A stretch of DNA of 64,000 bases from Massilia antarctica (GTDB taxonomy: Bacteria > Pseudomonadota > Gammaproteobacteria > Burkholderiales > Burkholderiaceae_D), in assembly GCF_015689335.1 (NCBI RefSeq), contig NZ_CP065053.1:4092001-4156000 (forward strand), in the 5' to 3' direction. Within the stretch, counting starts at the first letter, position 1. Every line of letters begins with the position of its first letter. A program made the position numbers and the translations under genes. Below, piece by piece: positions 1-9,687 of this stretch. The notes under the pieces are model-generated. The model was not told the origin of the DNA, searched no databases, and saw only the letters and a list, made by a program, of their open reading frames with translations.

Positions 1-1738
1 CGCCGGCGTCGGCGGCCTTGGTCTGGTAGCTTTCCTCGGCACTGATCATGATCACGGGAATATGCGCCGTCAGCGGGTTCTCGCGCACGTGCCGGGTCAG
101 CTCAAACCCGTTCATGCCGGGCATTTCGACGTCGGTGATCAGGACGTCGGGCATGCGCGCGGCGATCTGTTTCATCGCATCGAGGCCATCTTCCGCCATC
201 GCCACCTGGAATTGATTGTTGACCAGCAAGCGATTGGTTTTTACCCGCACCACCTTGGAGTCGTCCGCGATCATGACGACGGTGTCCGCGGCCGCTTTCG
301 GCTCGATCACCCTTGCCGGAGCGACCGGGGCCGCCGCAGCGGCAGGCTGCTGCGGGACGGCGGCTTCCACGGCCGGGGCTGCTGCTGCGAGGCGTTGCGC
401 TTGCGCTGCCTGTTCGGCCGCGATGCGGACGGCTTCCACCCTTGCAGCTTGCTCCGCCGCAATCCGTGCCAATTCGATCTGTTCGGCTGCGATGCGAGCG
501 GCTTGCTCGGCGGCCAGGCGTTCCGTGTCAAGGCGGGCGGCTTCTTCAGCGGCAATCCGTTGCGCTTCCGCCTTGGCTTCCTGTTCGGCGTGCAAGCGCG
601 CCGCTTCGGCCTCGGCACGGCGCTGTGCTTCGAGGCGGGCGGCCTCGTCGGCGGCACGACGGTCGGCTTCGATGCGTTCGGCTTCTTCAGCGGCAAGGCG
701 CTCGGCTTCGCGCCGCGCTGCATCTTCGGCGGCGATGCGGTCGGCTTCACCTTGGGCCGCTGCAATCGCGGCGATGCGTTCGGCTTCCAGCTGGGCGGCA
801 TGTTCGTCGGCCAGGCGCTTCGCTTCCAGCTCGGCCGCCTGCTCGTCGGCGATGCGTTGCGCTTCCAGTTGTGCGGCGTGCTCGTCGGCGATGCGTTTCG
901 CTTCCAGCTGCGCGGCATGTTCGTCGGCAAGGCGTTGGGCTTCCTGGCGCGCCGCTTCCTCGGCGGCCTGACGTTCCGCTTCCAGGCGGGCAAGGTCGGC
1001 GGCGGCAATGCGTTCGGCTTCCAGGCGCGCGGCTTCGGCGGCGGCAATGCGTTCGGCTTCCAGGCGGGCGGCTTCGGCGGCGGCGACGCGCTCCGCTTCC
1101 AGGTGCGCGGCTTGGGCAGCGGCGATGCGCTCGGCTTCCAGACGGGCGGCTTCAGCGGCGGCAACACGCTCCGCTTCCAGGCGCGCCGCGTCCGCTGCGG
1201 CGATGCGTTCGGCCTCGACACGGGCCGCCTCGGCGGCAGCGATGCGTTCACCTTCGATGCGTTCGGCTTCGATCAGCGCAAGGCGCTCGGCTTCACGGCG
1301 CGCGGCTTCCTCGGCAAGGGCCAGGCGTTCAAGGTCGAGGCGGGCGGCTTCGAGCACGGCTTCGAGCCGTTCCGCCTCGGCTGCCGCGGCACGCTCCTGC
1401 GCTTCGGCGGCCGCCGCAAGGCGCTCGCCTTCGAGACGTTCTTCTTCCAGCGCGGCCAGCCGCTCCAGTTTTGCCTGCTCCTCGGCGGCGCGCGCGGCGG
1501 CGGCGAGGCGCTCCGCCTCCACCCGTTCCGCTTCCTCGGCGGCTTCCTTCTCGGCCTGGATGCGGGCGAATTCCTTGGCCTGGTCGGTATCGACGGACAG
1601 GGTAGGTTCATCACGCTGTTGCAGGGCTTTGATTTCCCGTTCGCGCAATACGTGCACGACGACACGGTAGGCCACGTAGAGGAGCACTACTATCAAAACG
1701 CCAATGCCGACATTTGTTTCGTAACTTGAAGTAAACAC
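1..1738 (-). CDS. Membrane-anchored helical-rod protein with C-terminal response-regulator receiver domain (partial)
   Basis: The gene runs off the left edge; 579 codons are visible. I chose the GTG at 1738 because GGAG lies 10 bases upstream and the next residues ([21 protein letters not shown]) form a single N-terminal membrane segment at about residues 8-26. Residues about 50-450 are an Ala/Glu/Arg-rich helix built on a 13-residue period (for example [13 protein letters not shown]), matching a 39-base DNA repeat. A short Ala/Pro linker follows, then a CheY-like receiver from about residue 485: [12 protein letters not shown] with the acidic pair, the phospho-acceptor Asp536 in LITDVEMPG, and VIMISAEE. 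By family knowledge the receiver accepts phosphate from a histidine kinase. No output domain is visible before the edge, so the output may be protein interaction along the rod. The katE remnant lies upstream on the same strand, separated by a terminator. Confidence 0.8.
   Translation of the reverse strand, partial: MFTSSYETNVGIGVLIVVLLYVAYRVVVHVLREREIKALQQRDEPTLSVDTDQAKEFARIQAEKEAAEEAERVEAERLAAAARAAEEQAKLERLAALEEERLEGERLAAAAEAQERAAAAEAERLEAVLEAARLDLERLALAEEAARREAERLALIEAERIEGERIAAAEAARVEAERIAAADAARLEAERVAAAEAARLEAERIAAAQAAHLEAERVAAAEAARLEAERIAAAEAARLEAERIAAADLARLEAERQAAEEAARQEAQRLADEHAAQLEAKRIADEHAAQLEAQRIADEQAAELEAKRLADEHAAQLEAERIAAIAAAQGEADRIAAEDAARREAERLAAEEAERIEADRRAADEAARLEAQRRAEAEAARLHAEQEAKAEAQRIAAEEAARLDTERLAAEQAARIAAEQIELARIAAEQAARVEAVRIAAEQAAQAQRLAAAAPAVEAAVPQQPAAAAAPVAPARVIEPKAAADTVVMIADDSKVVRVKTNRLLVNNQFQVAMAEDGLDAMKQIAARMPDVLITDVEMPGMNGFELTRHVRENPLTAHIPVIMISAEESYQTKAADAG
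410..1290. repeat. 39-base tandem repeat encoding a 13-residue helical period
   Basis: Degenerate 39-base units lie head to tail within the rod gene. The clearest run is 1002-1274 (seven units starting at 1002, 1041, 1080, 1119, 1158, 1197 and 1236); weaker units extend to about 410. Each encodes a 13-residue block of the type [13 protein letters not shown]. The unit length is a multiple of three, so gain or loss of copies keeps the frame. The skewed composition also produces long meaningless open frames on the other strand. Confidence 0.85.
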
Positions 1739-1998
1739 GCGAACAGCTCTCCGTCGTTACCTTTTTTCAAGGCAATTGGTTAATAAAAGGCGATCTTGGT
1801 TGTAGGCAACAATGATACACCGCTGCGCGCCAGAACACGATGGATGGTTGTAAGCATTCGTGTTTTCTTGTTCTGCGACAGGCCGGATGCACACGCGGAG
1901 AAGGGGGATTTGGTATTGATTTTTGCTACTTTTTCGGCATTTTTCAGTCGGCGTATGGACAAAGCGCAGATGGCGCCACTATTTTGCGCCGCACAAAA

Positions 1999-2019
1999 AA
2001 GCCGGCGCAGAGCCGGCTT
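1999..2019 (-). terminator. Rho-independent terminator of the katE remnant
   Basis: An 8-base-pair stem AAGCCGGC/GCCGGCTT with a 5-base loop. Read on the minus strand it is followed by a T run (the A run 1995-2000 on the plus strand). It lies about 20 bases beyond the katE stop codon. Confidence 0.8.
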
Positions 2020-2037
2020 TACCACACACGCCGTTGC

Positions 2038-4015
2038 TTACACGGTTGGCGGATCGGTTTCACGTGCAAAAGTATGGTGCCGCGCGAGGGCCGTGTTGAA
2101 CTGCTTGAGCGCTTGCGCCGCCAAATTGGCATTGGCGTTGATGATGCCGGGATCGTCGCAGCCGTCCGGCAAGGCCGGTGGGATCGCGGCCGAGCGCGAT
2201 GGCGGCGTCGTCACCGCCGGGCAGCACCATCGCGTCGTACACGACCGAGGGGCTCGCTTCGAAGGTGATTTCCACCTGCAGGGGCTGGCCGTCGAGCGAG
2301 CTGACCGGGCCGAGCCGCTGGCCTAGCAGACGCGGCACCGCGCCATCGTCCAGCAAGGCGGTGTAGATGGCGCGCGCCAATGCGCCATCCGTGCCGGAGG
2401 CAACCAGGATGGCCACCTGGCGCGTGCGGATGCCGGCCACACCAGGACGGCTGAGCAGGGAGAGGGCGGGCGAGGGCGCATACACGGGCAGCGGCAGGGT
2501 GGTGGCCAGCGGCAGCGGGGCCGGCACGGCGATGCCCAGGCCAGCCGCCACGGCGCGCGCCAGGGCAGCATCGACATTGAGCAGGCCGGCCACCATGCGC
2601 ACCCGGATCGCCAAGGTTTCCACGCGCGTCAGTTCGAAGCGGAAGGCCTCGATGATATGGGCTTGCTCCGGCGCGCTCTGGCTGATCCAGAACAGGCGCG
2701 CTTGCGAGTAGTGGTCGGCAAACAGTTCCGGCTTGCCGCCCACCTTGTTGCCCGCCACCAGGTCGGGTACGCTGACAAACCCCGCGCGGCCCGCCTGGAA
2801 GGGGCAACCGCCCGCCAGCGAGTTCGGCTCGTCATCGCCCCGGCCCCGGTTGACCGTTTGGCGGTGAAAGCCTTCGCGCTGGTTGTTGTGGACCTCGGCG
2901 AGCGGTAGGTTGATGGGGATTTCGTGGACGTTGGGGCCGCCCAGGCGGCTGAGCTGGGTATCCAGATAGGAATGGTTGCGGCCCTGCAGGATCGGATCGT
3001 TGGTGAAGTCGATGCCCGGAACAATGTGCTGCGTGCAAAAGGCCACTTGTTCGGTCTCGGTGAAGAAATTGTCCGGGTTGCGGTTCAAGACCAGTTTACC
3101 GACCGGGAACACGGGAACCAATTCCTCCGGGACCAGCTTGGTCGGATCGAGGATGTCGAAGGGGAAGGTGGCGGCGTCGTCTTCGGTGAATACTTGCAGG
3201 CCCAGTTCGTACTCGGGGACGTTGCCGGCCTCGATGGCTTCCCACAGGTCGCGCCGGTGGAAATCGGTATCGATGCAGCGCAGCTTGACGGCTTCGTCCC
3301 AGACCAGCGAGTGGGTGCCTTGCAGCGGGGTCCAGTGGAATTTGCACAGGCGCACGTCGCCGTTGACGTTGACCAGCTTGAAGGTGTGCACGCCGAAGCC
3401 TTGCATCATGCGGTAGCTGCGCGGGTGAGCTGGCACAAGTCCTGGTAGGACTCGAAGTAGCCGTGCGCGGCCGAACCGCGCGCATGCACCACCCGTTCCG
3501 GGATGCGCTCGTGGTCGAAGTGCGTGATTTTTTCGCGCAGGACGAAGTCTTCCAGCGCGACCGGGCCGCGCAAGCCGATCTTGAGCGAGTCCTGGTTGCT
3601 CGATAACGGCACGGCCTGGTTGGTGGTCAGGCGCTGTTCGGTAGCGTCGGCGCGCACCCGGTCCAGCGAGCTGTTCAGGGCGTTGTCGCCCAGATGCGGG
3701 GTGCCGGCGCCGACCTTGGGCGAGGCGATGCTTTCGGTGCTGGTGCTGGCCGTGGCCAGCGGGGTGGACGAGGCATAGGCTTCGCCGGCGTGGGGCGTGC
3801 GCGCCGCGTCGCCGTATTCGAGCGGTTTGGTGGCGTTGAAGGGCCGCTCGTCAGGCCAGGTCGGCTTCGCCGCCAGCCTTGTCGAGCAAGCGCTGCGCGC
3901 GGGGATTGGTGCTGCCCAAGCTGCCGGGCAGGGTCGGGTCCGAGGGACCCGCGACGGTGCTGAGAATGGAACCTGCGCCGTCGGTGGACGGTCCGCTTTT
4001 TTTACGTGTGACCAT
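2038..4015 (-). pseudogene. katE: Decayed monofunctional catalase KatE (large-subunit type)
   Basis: Family role: haem catalase, H2O2 to water and oxygen, with a C-terminal class I GATase-like domain. Three frames together encode a recognisable KatE. The first, from ATG 4015 (AGAGGA upstream), begins [18 protein letters not shown] and stops at about 3851. The second resumes at about 3865 with [14 protein letters not shown] and carries the distal-His region [12 protein letters not shown]. The third resumes at 3425 with [14 protein letters not shown] and contains [11 protein letters not shown] and LFWISQSAPEQ. The join at 3419-3425 removes about 110 residues of the catalytic core, including the conserved catalytic Asn, and lies at a CCGCGC microrepeat. 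A further frame change at about 2165-2185 removes roughly 50 residues before the tail INANANLAAQALKQF..ARETDPPTV. With three lesions an active catalase is very unlikely. The remaining sequence is well conserved, so the decay looks recent. Confidence 0.9.
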
Positions 4016-4196
4016 GGATTTCCTCTTTGAAAGAGTGGGGCCGCGCCCCTGGCTTGTCGAGTTTGCATCGCTGCGGCGGCGCGGGATTGATCGCGAGCAG
4101 GCCAAGCGGCGCGGGAGATCAGGGCGCTTTCCTGGCGTGCGGGCGATGGCGGCTGGTGGTAGTCTGTTGGGTTGATGGATCACGCGGAGGACATGG

Positions 4197-5165
4197 ATGG
4201 AGGCGTTGTCGGATACCTGCCGGGACTTGCTGGCGCGCAGCCGGCGCTACGGGCCGCTGTATGGCGAGCGGCTCGCCAATCATTTGCCGATGACCTTGAT
4301 CGCGCTCGATCGCATGGGCGCGCCGGCCGACGCCATGGAACGCGCGTTCGACGTCAATGCGCGCCGCTTGCAGCTGCACGATGGCGACGTCGGCGCGGTG
4401 GTGGATGCGCTTGAGTGGCTGGGCAAGGGGCGCAACGCCGGCGGCCTCGACCGGTTTTTCCAGGAGAGCGTGCGCCGCGACGGCCTCGACGCCGTATTGC
4501 GCGGCTGGGTGCCACGGCTGTTGCCTGGTGTATCGGCGTCGGCCTTTCATTGCCTGATCCGGCTTGCGTATGCCATCGATGCCGGTGACCGGAACGAGAC
4601 CTGCGCCGCGCTGGCCTACTGGGTCATGGAACACGTGACCCTGGATCTGGCGGCGGACGAGGTGGACGAGGCGCCGGCCGCCATCGCGGCGCGCCTGGCC
4701 CGTGCGCTTGCCGGCCATGCGCAGTGGGATGGCATCATCATCGACCGCATGCGTCAGGCTGCACGACATCCCGCCGTTGCCGGGACGGCGATTCAGCCGG
4801 CCACGCTCGACCTGCGGCAGGTGGCGCAGTTTGCGCTCGGGGCCTACCATGCGCAGGAAGATTTCACGCTCTTGCACACTGTCACGGCTTGCCACGCTTT
4901 CCGGGTAGTGGCGCCGTACGCGGGCGACCCACGGCGTGCGCTGCGCTATCTGTGGGAAGCGGTCGTGGTCGCGAGCCTGACGGTCGAACCTGCACCTGCG
5001 ACCACGCCCGCGCCCGCTGCGGGGATTGACTGGCAAGCCTGCATGGCGCAAGCCGCGCGGGCCACCGATGCACACGTCGTCAAGCTGTGCTACTCGGCCT
5101 GGTGCGAGTCGCTTGTCTATGTCGATCCGCGCTACCTTGCGATTGCGGCGCGCAAGCTCGCGTGA
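4197..5165 (+). CDS. Questin oxidase-like family protein
   Basis: A 322-residue soluble protein. GGAGG at 4186-4190 sits 6 bases before the ATG. The C-terminal half carries family hallmarks: FTLLHTVTACHAFR near residues 222-235 and ATDAHVVKLCYSAW near residue 290. These resemble the questin oxidase / AflY-like family (PF14027), whose fungal members act in aromatic polyketide ring cleavage. Bacterial members are of unknown substrate. No signal peptide or membrane segment is seen. It diverges from the katE remnant and converges on the beta-propeller gene. The family assignment is from remembered motifs and the function is not established. Confidence 0.7.
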   Translation: MEALSDTCRDLLARSRRYGPLYGERLANHLPMTLIALDRMGAPADAMERAFDVNARRLQLHDGDVGAVVDALEWLGKGRNAGGLDRFFQESVRRDGLDAVLRGWVPRLLPGVSASAFHCLIRLAYAIDAGDRNETCAALAYWVMEHVTLDLAADEVDEAPAAIAARLARALAGHAQWDGIIIDRMRQAARHPAVAGTAIQPATLDLRQVAQFALGAYHAQEDFTLLHTVTACHAFRVVAPYAGDPRRALRYLWEAVVVASLTVEPAPATTPAPAAGIDWQACMAQAARATDAHVVKLCYSAWCESLVYVDPRYLAIAARKLA

Positions 5166-5233
5166 CTGGCGCCGAATGGAGCAATTGTGTCAGCCGGCGG
5201 AACTCGACGCGGTGTTCGACCCGGCGGCCCGAC

Positions 5234-6523
5234 TCAACGCGCGATGATGTCGCCCACCAGGTCGCCTTTGAGCACCAGGGTCGAGCGACCGTCGTCGCCC
5301 AGCAGGAATACGCCGCGTCCGTTCGAGTAGAGGATTTGCCCGGCCGGCGTGATGTCGTAGGACGCTACATTGCTCGCCAGCACACGGTCATCGCCCGAGC
5401 GGCTGCGCTGCACCAGTTGCCAGCTGGCCGGCACCAGCGAGGGCACGCCGGCCACCATGCTTTCGCTGCGCAAGGCTTTCTCGGCATCGATGCGCTTGCC
5501 CTTGAGGATGATGGCCTTGACGTCGGCCTGGGCCGCCGGTCCGCTGGCGCCGGTGAGCGGCTTGCGGCTGTACATCATCGAGAAGAAATTCAGGTAGTGG
5601 AACACCGCGCGCAGCAGGCGGAAGGGAAACAGTACGGTATCGAGCAAGATATTGCCGCTGCTGTATTGCGGCACCTCGTACGGGCGCCGGATGAACAGCA
5701 GCTCGCCCGTGCTTGTTACGCGCGGATGCAGGAAGTCGGTGTTGGCGTCGTCCAGTACCGTGTCCAACTTGCCCGAGCGCAGGTCGAGCTTTTGGATGGT
5801 GCTGTGGCCGAGCGCCACGATCATGCCCTGGCTGTCGCGCCCCAGTCCGGCCGACTGGTAGACGATGCTGTCGTCGTCGCACCAGGACGGCGCCGAATCG
5901 GCCGTGTCGCCGCCGGTCAGTTCGCGCAGGTTGTTGCCCTGCACATCCAGGGTAGCGATGTTGGTGATGCTGTCCTTGGATGAGGAAGTGCAGACCAGCT
6001 TGCCGGTCTCGCGGTTCAGGTTCAGGTCGCTCAAATCGAGATGCTGGCGGTGCACGATGCGCGTTTCCACGCCCGTCTCCAGGTTGAAGGAAAACAGGCC
6101 GCCGATGCCCTGGTCGCTCAGGAAATACAGGATAGCCTGATGCTGGTCGAACTGGGCCGAGGTATAGCGGATCCCGTTGGCGGCGTCGCCGAACTGCTTC
6201 ATCTGTCCGTAGGCGCCCACTTCGAAGCTGGTGTTTTTCTTCCACGAATTGCGCTCGTTGCTGCGCGCCAGACGGTCTTCGATCTCCTGGATGTAGGGAC
6301 TGTGTAACTGGCGCAGCGCGCCGCCCTCGGGCTGGTAAAACAGCTTGCCGTTCGAGATGTACGCCACCCCGATGCCGGAGATGTTGGCCGAGCCGGCGGC
6401 GCCCGCACTGCCTGAACTGCCTGCCGCAGCCTCCTTCGGCGCGTCCGTCACGCGGTAGAACAGGATGACCAGGCAGACGAACAGCGCAAAACCGATAAGT
6501 AAAACCACCAGAAAACTCCTCAA
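5234..6523 (-). CDS. Signal-anchored beta-propeller protein (TolB/PD40-like repeats)
   Basis: 429 residues. An N-terminal signal anchor (MRSFLVVLLIGFALFVCLVI) is followed by a Gly/Ser/Ala linker and a repeated pattern of short beta strands typical of propeller blades (GVAYISNGKLFYQPEGG, TSAQFDQHQAILYFLSDQG, SAPSWCDDDSIVYQSAG, RVTSTGELLFIRRP, ITPAGQILYSNGRGVFLL). It is probably exported and faces the periplasm. There is no catalytic motif I recognise; families of this shape usually scaffold or bind ligands. It lies downstream of the AraC gene on the same strand with a 74-base gap. Function unknown. Confidence 0.7.
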   Translation of the reverse strand: MRSFLVVLLIGFALFVCLVILFYRVTDAPKEAAAGSSGSAGAAGSANISGIGVAYISNGKLFYQPEGGALRQLHSPYIQEIEDRLARSNERNSWKKNTSFEVGAYGQMKQFGDAANGIRYTSAQFDQHQAILYFLSDQGIGGLFSFNLETGVETRIVHRQHLDLSDLNLNRETGKLVCTSSSKDSITNIATLDVQGNNLRELTGGDTADSAPSWCDDDSIVYQSAGLGRDSQGMIVALGHSTIQKLDLRSGKLDTVLDDANTDFLHPRVTSTGELLFIRRPYEVPQYSSGNILLDTVLFPFRLLRAVFHYLNFFSMMYSRKPLTGASGPAAQADVKAIILKGKRIDAEKALRSESMVAGVPSLVPASWQLVQRSRSGDDRVLASNVASYDITPAGQILYSNGRGVFLLGDDGRSTLVLKGDLVGDIIAR

Positions 6524-6597
6524 ATTGGGCCGACAGGGAAGCGCTCACTATACGTGCTTAATGCTGATCAAAAATACACTATTTGTCACGGCGCAGC

Positions 6598-7395
6598 TCA
6601 GCGCGCGTTATCGTCGGCAAAAAAAGCGGTGGGCGAACTGCCGAAGGTTTTCTTGAACATCGCCGAAAAGGCCGACTGGCTGGCGTAGCCGAGCTCCCCG
6701 GCCACCTGCGACAGCGGCATGCCGCGCGCGATCAGCGGCGCGGCGTGCGCCAGGCGCACCTGCTGGCGCCAGTGGCCGAAGCGCATGCCCAGTTCGCGCT
6801 CGAACAGGCGGGTCAGGGTGCGCTCGGAGGCGCCGACCTGGGCCGCCAACTGGCCCAGGGTCAGCTGGCAGGCCGGGTCCTCGATCAGGGCCGCGCACAG
6901 GGCGCCCAGGCGTTTGTCGCGCGGCAGCGGCACGCGCATCGGGCGGGTGGCGGCGCCGGGCAATTCGTCGAGGATCAGCTCGGCCAGCAAGTGCTCGCGC
7001 GGCCCCGGCCCGGTCTGGCCGAGGGCGATGATCATCTCGCGCAGCAGCACCGACACAGCCAGCACCCGGCATTCCTCGCCCTCGAACGGGGCGCGCGCGG
7101 CCAGGATGCACAGCGGGCGCAGGCGGGCCGTTTCGAGCACGTGGATGGCGTGCACCACATTCGGGGCAATCCAGATCGCGCGCAGGGGCGGCACGATCCA
7201 GCTGCTGCCTGGCGTGGTCACGCGCAGCACCCCGCTCAGGGCGAAGGTCAGCTGGCCCCAGGCATGCTGGTGCGGGGCTAGCCACTGGGTGACGTCGAGG
7301 TCGCGGGCGAGGGCGCGCACCGGGCGCGCCGGCGTCGGTTCGGTGCCGGACGGCTGCCAGCGGGTATGGGTCAGGATGGTCAGGCTCATGCGCAT
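6598..7395 (-). CDS. AraC-family transcriptional regulator
   Basis: About 265 residues from the ATG at 7395 (a second ATG at 7389; neither has a strong ribosome site). The N-terminal half is a cupin-like sensor (APHQHAWGQLTFALSGVLRV, then WIVPPLRAIWIAP). The C-terminal half is an AraC DNA-binding domain with two helix-turn-helix motifs: LTLGQLAAQVGASERTLTRLF and MPLSQVAGELGYASQSAFSAMFK, the latter followed by the usual FG.SP.AF ending. It is divergent from an MFS transporter gene 102 bases away, the standard layout for a regulator and its efflux target. Control of that transporter is an inference from position. Confidence 0.9.
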   Translation of the reverse strand: MRMSLTILTHTRWQPSGTEPTPARPVRALARDLDVTQWLAPHQHAWGQLTFALSGVLRVTTPGSSWIVPPLRAIWIAPNVVHAIHVLETARLRPLCILAARAPFEGEECRVLAVSVLLREMIIALGQTGPGPREHLLAELILDELPGAATRPMRVPLPRDKRLGALCAALIEDPACQLTLGQLAAQVGASERTLTRLFERELGMRFGHWRQQVRLAHAAPLIARGMPLSQVAGELGYASQSAFSAMFKKTFGSSPTAFFADDNAR

Positions 7396-7497
7396 GCGAT
7401 TGGCGGATTTGCGACAAAGTATGGCTCCCTGTCTCAAAACTGTCGATGGTTTTTTACTTACACTGGGGTTTGCTTATATTTGCTTATTCAAGGATGC

Positions 7498-8709
7498 ATG
7501 ATGAACACACCTTCCCTGCGCGAGGATGCGCGCGTCATCGGGCTTGTTTCCCTGGCCCACGGCGTATCGCACTTCTATCACCTGATCCTGGCGGCTCTGT
7601 TTCCGTGGCTCAAACCCGCTTTCGATCTGTCGTATGCGCAGCTCGGCTTGCTGATGACCATGTTCTTCGTCGTCTCCGGCATCGGCCAGGCCCTGTCCGG
7701 CTTCGTGGTGGACCGGGTCGGCGCGCGCCGCGTGCTGTTTTGCGGGCTGGCGCTGCTCGGTACGGCGGCCCTGGTGCTGGCCGGGGCGCAAACCTACGCC
7801 ATGCTGGCGGCCGGTTCCATGCTGGCCGGCCTGGGCAACGCCGTATTTCATCCGGCCGACTACACCTTGCTGAACCAGCGCGTCAGCCGGGCGCGCATCG
7901 CCCACGCGTTTTCGCTACACGGCATCAGCGGCAACCTGGGCTGGGCGGCCGCGCCCGCGTTTTTGGCCGGCATCGCCGCGCTGGCCGGCTGGCGGGTGGC
8001 GCTGCTGTCGGCCGCCGCCATTCCCTTCGTCACCCTGGCGCTGCTGTTCGCCCAGCGCGCCCATCTGCACGCCGATCCGGCCCCGGTGCAGGCGGCCGGC
8101 GTGCCGCGGCATGGCTCGTTCGCCTTCATGAGGTTGCCGGCCGTCTGGATGAGCTTTGGTTTCTTTTTCCTGACCGCCATCGCGCTGGGCGGCATCCAGA
8201 GCTTTTCGTCGGCCAGTCTGGTGGCGCTGTACGGCATTTCGCTGGCCCAGGCCACCACCGCCTACACGGCCTATATGCTCGCTTCCGCCGGCGGCATGGT
8301 GCTGGGCGGCTTCCTGGCCGCGCGCGCCCGGCGCCACGACCGCACGATTGCCCTGTCCTTCATCTGCGCCGCGCTGATGGCGCTGCTGGTGGGCGCGGCC
8401 GTGGTGCCGGGCTGGATGGCGCTGGTGCTGATGGGCGGCATCGGCCTGGCGGCCGGCGTCGCCGGTCCTTCGCGCGATTTACTGATCCGCGCCGCGGCGC
8501 CGGACAACGCCACCGGGCGCGTGTTCGGCATCGTGTATTCGGGCCTCGACAGTGGACTGGCGCTCGGCCCGCTCCTGTTCGGCACCCTGATGGATGGCGG
8601 TCACCCGGCCTGGGTGTTCGGCTGCATCGCCCTGTTTCAGGTGCTGGCGATCGGCACCGCCCTGACCGTGGGCGGCAGCAGCCGTTCGCCCCAGCTCAAG
8701 CAGGCCTGA
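7498..8709 (+). CDS. MFS transporter
   Basis: 403 residues (ATG at 7498, a second ATG at 7501, AAGGA about 5 bases upstream) with a 12-segment MFS pattern. The loop between segments 2 and 3 has the family motif GFVVDRVGARRVLF, and GNAVFHPADYTLLNQRV follows segment 4. The FHP-type motif recalls fosmidomycin-resistance-like and other drug exporters, but the substrate cannot be read from the sequence. It is probably controlled by the divergent AraC regulator. Its last 230 bases are overlapped on the opposite strand by the GNAT-like gene. Confidence 0.88.
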   Translation: MMNTPSLREDARVIGLVSLAHGVSHFYHLILAALFPWLKPAFDLSYAQLGLLMTMFFVVSGIGQALSGFVVDRVGARRVLFCGLALLGTAALVLAGAQTYAMLAAGSMLAGLGNAVFHPADYTLLNQRVSRARIAHAFSLHGISGNLGWAAAPAFLAGIAALAGWRVALLSAAAIPFVTLALLFAQRAHLHADPAPVQAAGVPRHGSFAFMRLPAVWMSFGFFFLTAIALGGIQSFSSASLVALYGISLAQATTAYTAYMLASAGGMVLGGFLAARARRHDRTIALSFICAALMALLVGAAVVPGWMALVLMGGIGLAAGVAGPSRDLLIRAAAPDNATGRVFGIVYSGLDSGLALGPLLFGTLMDGGHPAWVFGCIALFQVLAIGTALTVGGSSRSPQLKQA

Positions 8710-9456
8710 GCCGGCGCACGCAGCTTGGCTGGCCGCTTGCGGACGCTGCGCCGCGAGCAGGGCGTAGCGCACCCGGTAAGGCTTGAAGCCGAGGATGGTC
8801 TTGAAGCGCCGCAAACCCTCGGACGCCCCGAACCAGGTGTCGTACATGGCGTAGCGCACACGCCGTTCGGCGATCAGCAGGCTGACGATTTCGACGATCA
8901 TGAAGTGCATGATGCCGTCATTGTTGCGGTAGCCGAGCAGGCGCGAGAACAGCGCAAAGTTGCCGTAGATACCCAGCTCGCAATAGGCCATCAGCTTGCC
9001 GGATTTGTCGAGCACGCCGTAGTAGCGGTAGTGCGCGCGGTCGGTGTAGTGCGCCGTGCGCTCCTGGTAGCCGGAAGCCATGGGCCGCCCCTGGCGCTCG
9101 GGCATGGACTGGTTGATGGCATGGATGTCGTCGGCGTAGCGGTTGCGCTCGATGCTGGCGAAGCGGTAGCCGCGCGCCTGGGCGCGGCGCGCGAAATAGC
9201 CGCCCCAGTTGCGTTCGGCGATCGATTCGCGGTAGTGCGCGGGTGTGGCGAACTGCTCGATGTCGACCAGGGCCGCGCCGATGGTCTTGTTGCCGATGAT
9301 GCGGTAGCGCGGGTGGCGCCGTGTGAAGTTGTAGTAGGCGGCGCTCACCTCGGCGGGCGCAAGGGCCGCGTCGAACTGCAGTTGGGCGTGCGGCAATTTG
9401 GCGATGGCGGTGACGATGTCCCACATACGCCGGAGCTGTGACAGCGCGCTGAGCAT
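8479..9456 (-). CDS. GNAT-fold acyltransferase-like protein; 3' end antisense to the MFS gene
   Basis: 325 residues from ATG 9456 (weak AGGGGG upstream). The core, residues about 30-240, reads like a small-molecule N-acyltransferase fold: RNWGGYFARRAQARGYRF, YRYYGVLDKSGKLMAYCEL, GIMHFMIVEIVSLLIAER, then the final strand/helix LRRFKTILGFKPYRVRYALL. No specific substrate family is recognised. After YALLAAQ the frame runs a further 80 or so residues of low-complexity Ala/Gln/Gly sequence antisense to the MFS 3' end. That tail does not look like protein under selection; a natural stop near 8740 may have been lost. The core is likely real, the C-terminus doubtful. Confidence 0.6.
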   Translation of the reverse strand: MLSALSQLRRMWDIVTAIAKLPHAQLQFDAALAPAEVSAAYYNFTRRHPRYRIIGNKTIGAALVDIEQFATPAHYRESIAERNWGGYFARRAQARGYRFASIERNRYADDIHAINQSMPERQGRPMASGYQERTAHYTDRAHYRYYGVLDKSGKLMAYCELGIYGNFALFSRLLGYRNNDGIMHFMIVEIVSLLIAERRVRYAMYDTWFGASEGLRRFKTILGFKPYRVRYALLAAQRPQAASQAACAGSGLLELGRTAAAAHGQGGADRQHLKQGDAAEHPGRVTAIHQGAEQERAERQSTVEARIHDAEHAPGGVVRRRGADQ

Positions 9457-9687
9457 GCATGCCCCCTGGTCGAGAAAGAGGAATCGATTATGGCGCCGCG
9501 GCGCGCGCCCGTCCGCGCTGTTTGCGCCGCGCTTGTGATGCGTCACTCTTGTGCGTCGCCCTTGCCGCACATGATTTTCCCGGACGGGAACCGGAGCGCG
9601 GGTGCCACGGTCGGCGTCAAGTCAGGGCAGCAGCACGCGCCGATGGCTTAAAATCACTCTACTTTCCCTTTTTGCGAGCGAACCGAC

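Noticed and set aside
780..1280. CRISPR-like periodicity
   Set aside because: The 39-base units are contiguous without unique spacers and encode protein in frame; no Cas genes are present.
62..1729. Long plus-strand open frame of 555 codons
   Set aside because: Shadow of the repeat-rich minus-strand gene. Its Gly/Phe/Arg repeats simply mirror the 39-base units, and there is no ribosome site or family resemblance.
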